64,000 nt of DNA from Erythrobacter sp. BLCC-B19 (lineage in GTDB: Bacteria; Pseudomonadota; Alphaproteobacteria; Sphingomonadales; Sphingomonadaceae): positions 1,014,001 to 1,078,000 of the forward strand of contig NZ_CP117516.1 in assembly GCF_028621955.1 (NCBI RefSeq), read 5' to 3'. Positions 17,721 through 25,169 of the stretch are shown piece after piece. Position 1 is the stretch's first letter. Each line of letters opens with the position of its first letter. The position numbers and the translations under genes were made by a program. A model generated the notes under the pieces. That model made no database searches. It saw only the letters and a list, made by a program, of their open reading frames with translations, and was not told where the DNA came from.

Positions 17721-19313
17721 ATGGGAGAGACAACAGCACAGGTCGCAGAAAGCTTCTGCGACGTCGTCCGCGAACACGCCCGCAGCCAGGGCGATGTGAT
17801 CGCCTTCAGCTATGCCGGCGAGGAGATCAGCTTCGCCGAGATCGACGCGGGCGCCAACCGCGTGGCGAACGGGCTTGCGGCGCTGGGTGTGAAGCCGGGC
17901 GACCGCGTGGCATTCCTCGGCAAGAACCACCCGCTCTATTTCGAGGCCTTCCTCGGCGCGAACCGCATCGGCGCGGTGATGACCCCGGTGAACTGGCGCC
18001 TCGCCGCGCCCGAGGTGGCCTATGTGCTCGACAACTCCTGCGCGAAGGTGGTGTTCGTGGGCGAGGGGTTTGCCGAGGTGCTCGGCCAGATCCGCCCCGA
18101 CTGCCCCCATGTCGACCAGGTGATCGGCATCGACGCGCCCGACTTCGCGGGGACCGATTACCGCATCTGGCGCGACGGCTTTCCCGCCACGCCCCCGGCC
18201 CATCGGATCAGCGCCGAGGACGACGCGCTGCAACTCTACACCTCGGGCACCACCGGCAAGCCCAAGGGCGCGGTCATCACCCATGGCTCGCTGCTTTCCA
18301 GCCGCGATGGCACCGCGGCGGGCGACGCCATGCGGGAATGGCAGGAGCCGATCCCGGGCGACGTCACGCTGCTCGCCATGCCCTGCTTCCACATCAGCGG
18401 CACCGGCACCGGCATCGGCACGCTGGTGGCGGGCACCAATTCGATCGTCCTGCCCGAGTATGACCCGACCAAGGCGCTCGATCTGATCCAGAATTACAAT
18501 ATCTCGAAGATCTTCCTCGTCCCGGCCGCGCTGCAGATCCTGCTCAATCACCCCAAGGTCGGCGAGGTCGATTTCAGCCGGTTGAAATATGTCACCTACG
18601 GCGCCTCCCCGATCCCGCTCGAACTGATGCGCGAGGCGATCCGGGTGATGGGCTGCGGCTTCGTGCAGATGTATGGCATGACCGAGACCTCAGGAACCAT
18701 CGTCGCGCTCGATCCCGAGGATCACGTGCCCGAAGGCTCGGTGCGGATGCGCTCTGTCGGCAAGCCGCTCGCAGGCGTCGAGATCAAGGTGATCGACGAG
18801 GCGGGGAACGAAGTCCCTGCCGGCACCGTGGGCGAAATCGCGACCCGCTCGAACAAGAACATGCGCGGCTACTGGAATAACCCCGATGCCACCGCTTCGA
18901 CCATCGACGCCGAGGGCTGGCTGCGCACGGGCGATGCCGGGTATCTCGACGAGGACGGATACCTCTACATCCACGACCGGGTGAAGGACATGATCATCTC
19001 CGGCGGCGAGAACGTCTATCCCGCCGAGGTCGAGAACGCGCTCTATTCGCACCCCAAGGTCGCCGATGTGGCGGTGATCGGCGTGCCCGATCCCAAGTGG
19101 GGCGAGGCGGTGAAGGCCTGCGTCGTCGTGAAGGCGGGCGAAGACTTGAGCGAGGCCGAACTGATCGCCCACGCCCGCACGCTGATCGCGGGCTACAAGT
19201 GCCCCAAGTCGGTCGATTTCATCCCCGCGCTGCCGAGGAACCCCTCGGGCAAGATCCTGCGCCGCGAGCTGCGCGCGCCCTATTGGGTGGGGAAAGATCG
19301 GGCGGTGAACTGA
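17721..19313 (+). CDS. Acyl-CoA synthetase (ANL superfamily, FadD-like)
   Basis: A 530-aa adenylate-forming enzyme. The phosphate-binding motif is YTSGTTGKPKGA (173-184). The adenine motif is QMYGMTETSG. Hinge and A8 motifs are in RTGDAGYLDEDG and ISGGENVYPAE, and the catalytic lysine is K511 in NPSGKILRR. It converts a carboxylic acid, ATP and CoA to an acyl-CoA. In this region it is the only visible entry point from a hydroxylated, oxidised acid into CoA-dependent degradation. Length is standard. Confidence 0.9.
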   Translation: MGETTAQVAESFCDVVREHARSQGDVIAFSYAGEEISFAEIDAGANRVANGLAALGVKPGDRVAFLGKNHPLYFEAFLGANRIGAVMTPVNWRLAAPEVAYVLDNSCAKVVFVGEGFAEVLGQIRPDCPHVDQVIGIDAPDFAGTDYRIWRDGFPATPPAHRISAEDDALQLYTSGTTGKPKGAVITHGSLLSSRDGTAAGDAMREWQEPIPGDVTLLAMPCFHISGTGTGIGTLVAGTNSIVLPEYDPTKALDLIQNYNISKIFLVPAALQILLNHPKVGEVDFSRLKYVTYGASPIPLELMREAIRVMGCGFVQMYGMTETSGTIVALDPEDHVPEGSVRMRSVGKPLAGVEIKVIDEAGNEVPAGTVGEIATRSNKNMRGYWNNPDATASTIDAEGWLRTGDAGYLDEDGYLYIHDRVKDMIISGGENVYPAEVENALYSHPKVADVAVIGVPDPKWGEAVKACVVVKAGEDLSEAELIAHARTLIAGYKCPKSVDFIPALPRNPSGKILRRELRAPYWVGKDRAVN

Positions 19314-19314
19314 G

Positions 19315-19833
19315 GTGCTCGCCGTTCGCCAGCTTGCTTACAAGGTCAACGATCTTGAGGCAGCGGCGGCAGCGCATCACCGGGCTTTCGGATCGGGGCC
19401 GTTCTTCGTGCTGCGCCATGTCGCGCTCGCGTCATCGCAGCATCGCGGGATCGAACAGCCGTTCGATCACTCCAGCGCCTATGGCCAGTGGGGCAGCGTC
19501 ATGGTCGAGCTGGTGGTGCAGCACAACGCCGAGCCATCCGCGCTGCACGAGATGTTTCCCCATGGCTCAGGGACAGAGGGGCTGCACCATGCGGCGCTGT
19601 TCGTCGATGATCTGGAAGCGAGCATTGCCCGCTTCGAGCGCGAAGGCGCGCCGCTCGAGCAGCTTTCGGTGACGGCAGGCGGCACGGCCTTCGCCTTCGT
19701 GGATACGCGGGCGAGCCTCGGGCATATGCTCGAATTGTATGAACCGACGCCGCAGCTGACGGGCTTCTACGCGATGATCGCCAAGGCCGCCGAGGAATGG
19801 GACGGCAAGGAACTGATCCGGGAGTTGGGTTAG
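19315..19833 (+). CDS. VOC-family (glyoxalase-fold) protein
   Basis: A 172-aa single VOC domain starting at GTG 19315, one base after the ligase stop. VRQLAYKVNDLEAAAAAH opens the first beta-alpha-beta module, and GTEGLHHAALFVDDLEASIARFEREG opens the second. H and E residues are placed for a metal site (LHHAALF, MLELYEP). The family includes glyoxalase I, methylmalonyl-CoA epimerase and extradiol dioxygenases. The length and lack of duplication argue against an extradiol enzyme, and an isomerase/epimerase role on an acyl-CoA is more plausible. Confidence 0.75.
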   Translation: MLAVRQLAYKVNDLEAAAAAHHRAFGSGPFFVLRHVALASSQHRGIEQPFDHSSAYGQWGSVMVELVVQHNAEPSALHEMFPHGSGTEGLHHAALFVDDLEASIARFEREGAPLEQLSVTAGGTAFAFVDTRASLGHMLELYEPTPQLTGFYAMIAKAAEEWDGKELIRELG

Positions 19834-19843
19834 CCATTCTCCT

Positions 19844-19938
19844 CGTCATTGCGAGGCCGAAGGCCGCTGCAATCCATGGACCGACAAGCGCGATTGCGTG
19901 GTTCGGTCATGGATTGCTTCGCTACGCTCGCAATGACG
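19844..19938. repeat. Palindromic CGTCATTGCGAG repeat, copy 1
   Basis: A 95-bp imperfect palindrome with perfect 12-bp terminal inverted repeats, CGTCATTGCGAG (19844-19855) and its complement (19927-19938). The inner arms are GCAATCCATGGACCGA and the matching TCGGTCATGGATTGC. It lies between two convergent genes. Three further copies sit at 25069, 26869 and 42343. Confidence 0.85.
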
Positions 19939-19946
19939 AAGGGTGG

Positions 19947-20312
19947 TTAGCCCCCCGCCAATTCCGCCAACCCAACCTGCTCCGCCCGGCACTCCGCATC
20001 CGCCAGCGCCGCCAGCACCGAGAAGGCGACGAAGCCCGCCTCGCCCAGATGGGCGACCACCGCCGCCGCTTCGGCATCGGTGATCGCCGTATGCTCGAAC
20101 GGCATCCGCCGCGCATAGGCGAGGCACAGGCGGGTGCCCTCATCCAGCCCGGCCTCATCCGGCGCGCGCCCCATGCCGTGCACCGCTGCGACCGCCTGCC
20201 GCACCAGCGCCACCAGCGCCGGATCGAGCGCGGCTTCGGTCTTGCCCCGGAAGTCGGCGTAATGCGCGGCGAGCACCGGATCGGCCGCCAAGGCTGCACA
20301 CACCGCGCTCAT
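19947..20312 (-). CDS. AhpD/carboxymuconolactone-decarboxylase-like small protein
   Basis: A 121-aa, mostly helical protein. LVALVRQAVAAVHGMG and the helix LCLAYARRMPFEHTAITDAEAAAVVAHLGEAG resemble the helical bundle of the CMD/AhpD-like superfamily. The conserved cysteine pair is absent, so it may be a structural subunit or a diverged relative. It starts inside the stop of the CMD-family gene upstream (ATGA overlap), so the two products may form a complex. The assignment is tentative. Confidence 0.5.
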   Translation of the reverse strand: MSAVCAALAADPVLAAHYADFRGKTEAALDPALVALVRQAVAAVHGMGRAPDEAGLDEGTRLCLAYARRMPFEHTAITDAEAAAVVAHLGEAGFVAFSVLAALADAECRAEQVGLAELAGG

Positions 20313-20842
20313 TCCGCCGCCTCCAGCACGGCGGGGGTCGGCAGCACGGTGCGATCCATCGTCTCCGGCTCCAGCCCCAAGGTGATCAGCGCCTTGGCGA
20401 GCGCGAGGAACAGCGTCACGCCGAGGCCGAGTTCGGCGATCTGCGCGGGCGTGAGATGGCGCTGCAAGGCCGCCTTCGCATCGCCGGTCAGCAGCTCGGG
20501 ATCGTGGATCAGCGCATCGGTGAATTTGAGCACTGCCTTCTCGGTGTCGGAGAGCCGGTCGGAGGTCTCATAGCCATCGGTGATGTCGTCCACCACCTCC
20601 TCGCCCAAGCCCTGCGCCACCGCCTTGTCGAAGCGGACATTGCGGCAGAAGCCACATTCCGTGACGCGCGCATTGCGCATCCGCGCGACTTCCTTGATCC
20701 GCGCGGCGAGCACATCCGAGCCCCAGAACCGGCCATAGAGCGCGAAGAAACTTGCGGCGATGTCCGGCTGATGCGCCAGCACCGATCCGAAATGCGGCGG
20801 CTCGCCCGGAAGGGCGGAGGAAACGCGGGGTGTCGTGGACAT
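20309..20842 (-). CDS. Carboxymuconolactone decarboxylase family protein (AhpD-like)
   Basis: A 177-aa helical protein with the AhpD-type signature ARVTECGFCRNVRFDKAV (about 58-75), in which CGFC is a CxxC pair, preceded by the EVARMRNA helix. Relatives are peroxidase or reductase partners, or decarboxylate muconolactone-type compounds. The CxxC points to redox activity rather than decarboxylation. It begins 11 nt after the end of the SnoaL-like gene upstream and is coupled to the next gene. Confidence 0.75.
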   Translation of the reverse strand: MSTTPRVSSALPGEPPHFGSVLAHQPDIAASFFALYGRFWGSDVLAARIKEVARMRNARVTECGFCRNVRFDKAVAQGLGEEVVDDITDGYETSDRLSDTEKAVLKFTDALIHDPELLTGDAKAALQRHLTPAQIAELGLGVTLFLALAKALITLGLEPETMDRTVLPTPAVLEAAE

Positions 20843-20853
20843 GGTCGTTCTCC

Positions 20854-21372
20854 TTAGATCACCCGGTAATCAGGGTGCCCGCTGGCGATGATCTGAAGCA
20901 CAGGCAGGGGGAAATCGGGGTTGGGTTCGTTGCCGGGCTGATCGTCGAGCGGCAGCTTCCAATCCATGATGTAGCGGCGCGCAGCGATCTTCCATTCGCC
21001 CTCACGCTTTTCGAATTCATCGAGATAGCGCCCGCCATAGAGCCCGCCCGACCAGGTGCCGTCCTCGCCCTCGCGGATGCCCGTGGCGAACCCGTAACAC
21101 TCCGCGCTCGCCCGGTCGGGGCCACGCAGCGCGATCGAGGGCGTCGAGAGAAAATGCCAGCGCCGCTGGCTGGCGCGCTCGATCCCCATGACCACGGGAA
21201 TGAAATCCGCCGCCGCGCCGGTGAAGAAGCCGTAGTCGATCGGCGCATCGGGCCAGAAGCAGCTCGCCTGCCCGGCATCATCCAGCCAGTCGAGCGTGCG
21301 CGAATAGCGTTGCAGCACCTCGCTGATCGCCTGCTTGTCGAGCAGTTCCTGCACTTTGGCTTCGAGGGTCAT
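20854..21372 (-). CDS. SnoaL/NTF2-like small protein
   Basis: A 172-aa SnoaL-fold protein: KQAISEVLQRYSRTLDWLDDAG is the first helix pair, and GGRYLDEFEKREGEWKIAARRYIMDWK is the C-terminal sheet. It is paralogous to the proteins at 16.7 and 28.8 kb. ATG 21372 is chosen over an ATG six codons earlier because it overlaps the upstream stop as ATGA. Its position between an ABM protein and a CMD protein behind a P450 suggests work on a P450 product. Confidence 0.75.
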   Translation of the reverse strand: MTLEAKVQELLDKQAISEVLQRYSRTLDWLDDAGQASCFWPDAPIDYGFFTGAAADFIPVVMGIERASQRRWHFLSTPSIALRGPDRASAECYGFATGIREGEDGTWSGGLYGGRYLDEFEKREGEWKIAARRYIMDWKLPLDDQPGNEPNPDFPLPVLQIIASGHPDYRVI

Positions 21373-21770
21373 GCCCGCGCCTCCCACCATGCGGGGATCG
21401 ACAGGGGAAACCGCTCCTGCGCCGTCCGCATCGCCGCGCTGGCATCATCGGGCAAAGCGGGGTCGGTGGTAGGTGGCAGCCCGCCACCTGCGCCTTCCAC
21501 GGGGTCGATATATTCGAGTTTGATCCCCGCCAGCACATCGGCGAAATCGTGGCCCTCGTGATGGTCGCTCATCTGGTGGTGATAGAAGGCCCACTTGTCC
21601 TTGAAGGAGAGCAGGCAGTAATAGCTGAGCGGCTCCTGCCCCTTCCAGTATTCGTAGCGGATCACGCCCTCCTCGGTGCCGAAGGTATGGTGGACCATGT
21701 CGCGCATGATGGCCTCCCACTTCGCCTCCTTGCCGGGCTGGATTTGAATGTGCGCGAGCAGGCTGGCCAT
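21369..21770 (-). CDS. Antibiotic biosynthesis monooxygenase (ABM) domain protein
   Basis: A 133-aa protein with a dimeric alpha+beta-barrel ABM domain. LAHIQIQPGKEAKWEAIMRDM, the acceptor strand RYEYWKGQEP and YCLLSFKDKWAFYHHQMSDHHEG match the family pattern. It is followed by a proline-rich C-terminal extension. ABM proteins oxidise quinols without cofactor or handle heme and polycyclic substrates. The stop-start overlaps on both sides (21770 and 21369-21372) place it in a tight operon with the P450. Confidence 0.7.
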   Translation of the reverse strand: MASLLAHIQIQPGKEAKWEAIMRDMVHHTFGTEEGVIRYEYWKGQEPLSYYCLLSFKDKWAFYHHQMSDHHEGHDFADVLAGIKLEYIDPVEGAGGGLPPTTDPALPDDASAAMRTAQERFPLSIPAWWEARA

Positions 21771-23080
21771 CAGGGGGTCTCCGTGGGTGTGAGGGTGAGC
21801 ATCAGCCGATAGATCCCGAGCATGATCCCGCCCTGATGGCGGAAATCATTGCCCGGCGCGAAGGCGAGATCGGCGAAGGCGTCGCACAGCTTCTCCCACG
21901 CGATCATCTGTTCGAGCCGCGAGATGTTGGAGCCCGGGCACGAGCGCGGCCCCTGGCTGAACGCGAGATGGCGGGTAGCGGCCTTGCGGTCGAGCTTCAA
22001 TTCGAGCGGATCGTCGAACTCGTCGGGGTCGATATTGGCGGCGGCCCAGCGCAGGTGGAGCATCGAGCCGGCCGGCACCGCGACGCCCTGAAACACCTCG
22101 TCGCGCGCGCAGATGCGGGTCGAGAGGCCTTGGGTGGGCGAGCGCAGCCGCATCCCCTCCTCGATGAAAGTGCGGATCGCCGCCCGGTCGCCGCGCAATG
22201 TGGCGAACATCCCCGGCCGCTCGCACAGCAATTGCGCCTGTTCGGCGAGGGCATATTGCGTCGTCTCCAGCCCGCCGATCACCATCGCATAGACCACGCC
22301 ATTGATCTCGTCATCGGTGAGCTTTCGTCCGAGCGCCTGATATTCGACCTGCGTCAGGAAGCTGATCATGTCGTCCTGCGGGCGGGCGCGCTTTTCACGG
22401 GTCTGCTCGGCGACATATTCCTTCATCCCCGCGAGCAGCCGGAACTTCTCGGCGCTCTGTTCGGGGGTGAGGATGTTCTTGTGCGTGGTCCCGATCACGT
22501 AGGACATGACCTGCGCATTGCCCCATTGTTCGAGGCGCGGGATGTCCTCCATCGGAAAGCCGAGCACGCTAGCCATCACTCGCTGCGGCAGGGGCCGGGC
22601 GAAATCGGCGACGAAATCGACCGGTTCGCCCGCGCGCGCCTTGGCCAGAATCCCGGCGATCAGCGCATCGACGTGCCCCGCGATCATCCCCGCGTGGCGG
22701 GTGCAGCCCGGCCCCACCCACGGATCGGTCAGTTCCTTGCGGTGCGCGCGCCACAGCTCGGGATCGGGACGCAGCGAGACGATGCTCGCCACCATCGCGT
22801 CGATATCGGGAATGTGGGTGGGCATTTCGCCCGAGGACTGAATATGCGCCACCAGCAGCGAGAGTGTCGGCGGGAAGCGGTCCCAGTCCTTCACAACCCG
22901 CGAAATGTCCGCGTATTTGGTGAGGACGAAGGCGTCGGTGCCGGGGGTCAGCCCCTCGCCGGGGAGGCGCTGCACCGGAGCTTCCTCGTGGAGGATCGCA
23001 TAGGCCGCATACCAATGCTCCTGCGCGCCCGGAGCGAACAGGTCGACATCGGCCAGTGTGCGCGGTTCCACGCCTCGCAA
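21770..23080 (-). CDS. Cytochrome P450
   Basis: A 436-aa soluble bacterial P450. The I-helix oxygen-binding motif GGLETT is in VIGGLETTQYALAEQ. The K-helix ExxR is EEGMR. The heme loop FSQGPRSCPG carries the axial C381. The substrate is unknown. It needs a ferredoxin and reductase that are not in the window. It leads a leftward operon of P450, ABM, SnoaL-like, CMD and AhpD-like genes, each overlapping or nearly touching the next. It is divergent from a second CMD-P450 pair, making a mirrored arrangement. Confidence 0.9.
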   Translation of the reverse strand: MRGVEPRTLADVDLFAPGAQEHWYAAYAILHEEAPVQRLPGEGLTPGTDAFVLTKYADISRVVKDWDRFPPTLSLLVAHIQSSGEMPTHIPDIDAMVASIVSLRPDPELWRAHRKELTDPWVGPGCTRHAGMIAGHVDALIAGILAKARAGEPVDFVADFARPLPQRVMASVLGFPMEDIPRLEQWGNAQVMSYVIGTTHKNILTPEQSAEKFRLLAGMKEYVAEQTREKRARPQDDMISFLTQVEYQALGRKLTDDEINGVVYAMVIGGLETTQYALAEQAQLLCERPGMFATLRGDRAAIRTFIEEGMRLRSPTQGLSTRICARDEVFQGVAVPAGSMLHLRWAAANIDPDEFDDPLELKLDRKAATRHLAFSQGPRSCPGSNISRLEQMIAWEKLCDAFADLAFAPGNDFRHQGGIMLGIYRLMLTLTPTETP

Positions 23081-23211
23081 GTCCGCCTCTCCCTACGCGG
23101 AGCGGTTCGCCTGCTTAGCGAATCCGCCAATTGCTGATGCCCGGGTTGTCCCGCAGCCTCGACCTTACGGAAACGGGCGAAAATGCCAGTGCCGAGTGGG
23201 GAGAGAGACCT

Positions 23212-23799
23212 GTGAGCCGTATCGAGAAACTTCCCCCTGACCAGTGGGACGCGCGCCTTGTCGCTGCGATCCAGCCGGACAACCTCACCGATCTGGAGCA
23301 AGGCCTGACCCGCTATTTCGCGCATTGCCCCGAGCAGGCGCTGGGGCTGATGGGCTTCGGCGGGGCGTTGAAGCGCAATCGCTCTCTGCCCGAACGGCTG
23401 GTGGAGCTGGTGCGGCTGAGGGTCGCCTTCTTCAACCAGTGCCGCAGCTGCATGGCGATCCGCTATTCGGACGCGGTGGCGGATGGGGTCACGGAAGGGC
23501 TGGTTTGCTCATTGGAGCGTCCGCAGGAGGCCGAGAACCTAAGCGCCGCCGAGAAAGCCGCAATCCGTTACGGCGAGCTGATGGCGACCGATCATCTCGC
23601 GATTAATGACGCGGTCTATGCCGACCTGCGCCAGCACTTCACCGAGGCGCAGATCGTCGAACTCGGCATGACGGTCGCTTTCTTCGTTGGCTTCGGCAGG
23701 CTCGCGGCGACGTATCACATGGTCGAGGAACTGCCCGAGGCGTTCCAGACCGCGGAAACAATCGCCCCTTGGGGTGCCGACAAGATCGAGGTGCGCTGA
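23212..23799 (+). CDS. Carboxymuconolactone decarboxylase family protein (AhpD-like)
   Basis: A 195-aa protein. The helical core contains LVELVRLRVAFFNQCRSCMAIRYSDAV, whose CRSC is the AhpD-type CxxC, and LSAAEKAAIRYGELMATDH. GTG 23212 is the best start: GGGGAGAGAG lies just upstream, and the in-frame ATG at 23131 would add an unconserved leader. It overlaps the start of the next P450 by one base. This is the same pairing of CMD with P450 as on the opposite strand at 20-23 kb. Confidence 0.75.
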   Translation: MSRIEKLPPDQWDARLVAAIQPDNLTDLEQGLTRYFAHCPEQALGLMGFGGALKRNRSLPERLVELVRLRVAFFNQCRSCMAIRYSDAVADGVTEGLVCSLERPQEAENLSAAEKAAIRYGELMATDHLAINDAVYADLRQHFTEAQIVELGMTVAFFVGFGRLAATYHMVEELPEAFQTAETIAPWGADKIEVR

Positions 23800-25061
23800 T
23801 GAACCAGCCGCCCCAGATCAACCTGTTCGACCCCGCGCTCCAGCAGTGCCCCTACGATGCCTACAAGGTGCTGCGTGACGAAGCGCCGGTCTACAATATC
23901 CCCGGCACGCAGATCTATGTCGTCAGCCGCTATGACCATGTGCGCGAGGTGCTGATGGACCCGGCGCGCTTCCCCTCGACGGCGGCGAACGAGCTAATGC
24001 GCGCCTCCCCGGTCGACATGGAGCGCGGACGCAAGGTCGCCGAGCGGTTCCGCGAGAAGGGCTGGCTCCCCGCCCCGACCCTCGCCGGGCGCGACGATCC
24101 CAATCACAAGCAGATGCGCGCGATGTTCAACGAGGCGTTCAAGCCCAGCCGCATCAAGGAAATCGACCCCCGCGTCGAAACCCTCGCTTACGAGCTGATC
24201 GACGAATTCCTCGCCGACGGCAAATGCGACTGGGTGCGCCAGTTCTGCGTCCCCCTGCCCCTCTTCATCATCGGCGAGCAGATGGGCGCCAAGCGCGAGG
24301 ATATGTGGCGGATCAAGGGCTGGACCGACGCCTTCTTCCACCGCATTTCCCTCATGCTGCCCGAGGACAAGCATCTGGAGATGGTCGACCGCGAGATCGA
24401 GGCGCAGCACTATTTCCAGCCGATCTTCGAGCGCTTGAGGGAGCATCCCGATGGCTCGCTGATCTCCGTTCTGGTCAACACCGTGATCGAGGGCTGGGGG
24501 CGGCCGCTGAACGACAATGAACTCCACGCCGAGATGATGGCCGATACCTTCGTCGGCGGATCGGAGACCACCACCAATGCGCTCGCGGCGGGGATGAAGC
24601 TGCTGATCGAGAACAAGGATGTGTGGGCGAAGCTCAAGGCCGACCCAGACAAGTATATGCGCAACTTCGTCGAAGAGGTGCTGAGGCTCGAGAGTCCGGT
24701 GCAATCGCTGATGCGCTTCACCCATGCGGACGTGGAACTGGACGGGGTGACAATCCCCGCAGGCTCGGTGGTCAACGTCCGCTACGGCGCGGCCAACCGC
24801 GACGAGCGCGTCTTCGAATGTCCCGAAAAGCTCGATCTCGACCGGCCCAAGGCGGGCGCGCACATGGCCTTCGGGTCAGGCACGCACCATTGTCTGGGCG
24901 CGCCGCTCGCCCGGCGCGAGCTGACCTGGGGCTTTCAGGCCGTGGTCGACCGGTTCGAGGACATGGACTTCGCGGACGGAGAGAACGACTTCAGCTACCA
25001 CCCGCACTTCCTGCTGCGGAGCCTGAAGCAGCTGAACATCGTGTTCGAGGCGAAGAAATAG
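23799..25061 (+). CDS. Cytochrome P450
   Basis: A 420-aa P450 with the I-helix motif VGGSETTTNALAAGMK, ExxR in EEVLRLES, and heme loop FGSGTHHCLG with C365. It is only distantly similar to the P450 at 21.8 kb. ATG 23799 overlaps the preceding stop (TGATG), so it is co-translated with the CMD protein. It probably hydroxylates or epoxidises a hydrophobic intermediate. Redox partners are not encoded nearby. Confidence 0.9.
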   Translation: MNQPPQINLFDPALQQCPYDAYKVLRDEAPVYNIPGTQIYVVSRYDHVREVLMDPARFPSTAANELMRASPVDMERGRKVAERFREKGWLPAPTLAGRDDPNHKQMRAMFNEAFKPSRIKEIDPRVETLAYELIDEFLADGKCDWVRQFCVPLPLFIIGEQMGAKREDMWRIKGWTDAFFHRISLMLPEDKHLEMVDREIEAQHYFQPIFERLREHPDGSLISVLVNTVIEGWGRPLNDNELHAEMMADTFVGGSETTTNALAAGMKLLIENKDVWAKLKADPDKYMRNFVEEVLRLESPVQSLMRFTHADVELDGVTIPAGSVVNVRYGAANRDERVFECPEKLDLDRPKAGAHMAFGSGTHHCLGAPLARRELTWGFQAVVDRFEDMDFADGENDFSYHPHFLLRSLKQLNIVFEAKK

Positions 25062-25068
25062 CCTCTTT

Positions 25069-25167
25069 CGTCATTGCGAGGAGCCGCAGGCGACGCGGCA
25101 ATCCATCTACCGGTCGCTTGCGGCGGCTTGAGGCCATGGATTGCTTCGCCTTCGGCTCGCAATGACG
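25069..25167. repeat. Palindromic CGTCATTGCGAG repeat, copy 2
   Basis: A 99-bp palindromic element with the same 12-bp terminal inverted repeats (25069-25080 and 25156-25167). The inner GCAATCCAT and CCATGGATTGC segments match copy 1. It lies between the convergent P450 and FAD-dehydrogenase genes and occupies nearly the whole gap. Confidence 0.85.
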
Positions 25168-25169
25168 AA

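Noticed and set aside
18724..18729. Other CACGTG cores (for example at 3074, 9924 and 18724) as further parS sites
   Set aside because: The flanking bases do not match the 16-bp parS palindrome and they lie within coding sequence.
19315..19833. VOC protein as an extradiol ring-cleaving dioxygenase
   Set aside because: A single 172-aa VOC unit is too short, and no ring-cleavage partner genes are nearby.
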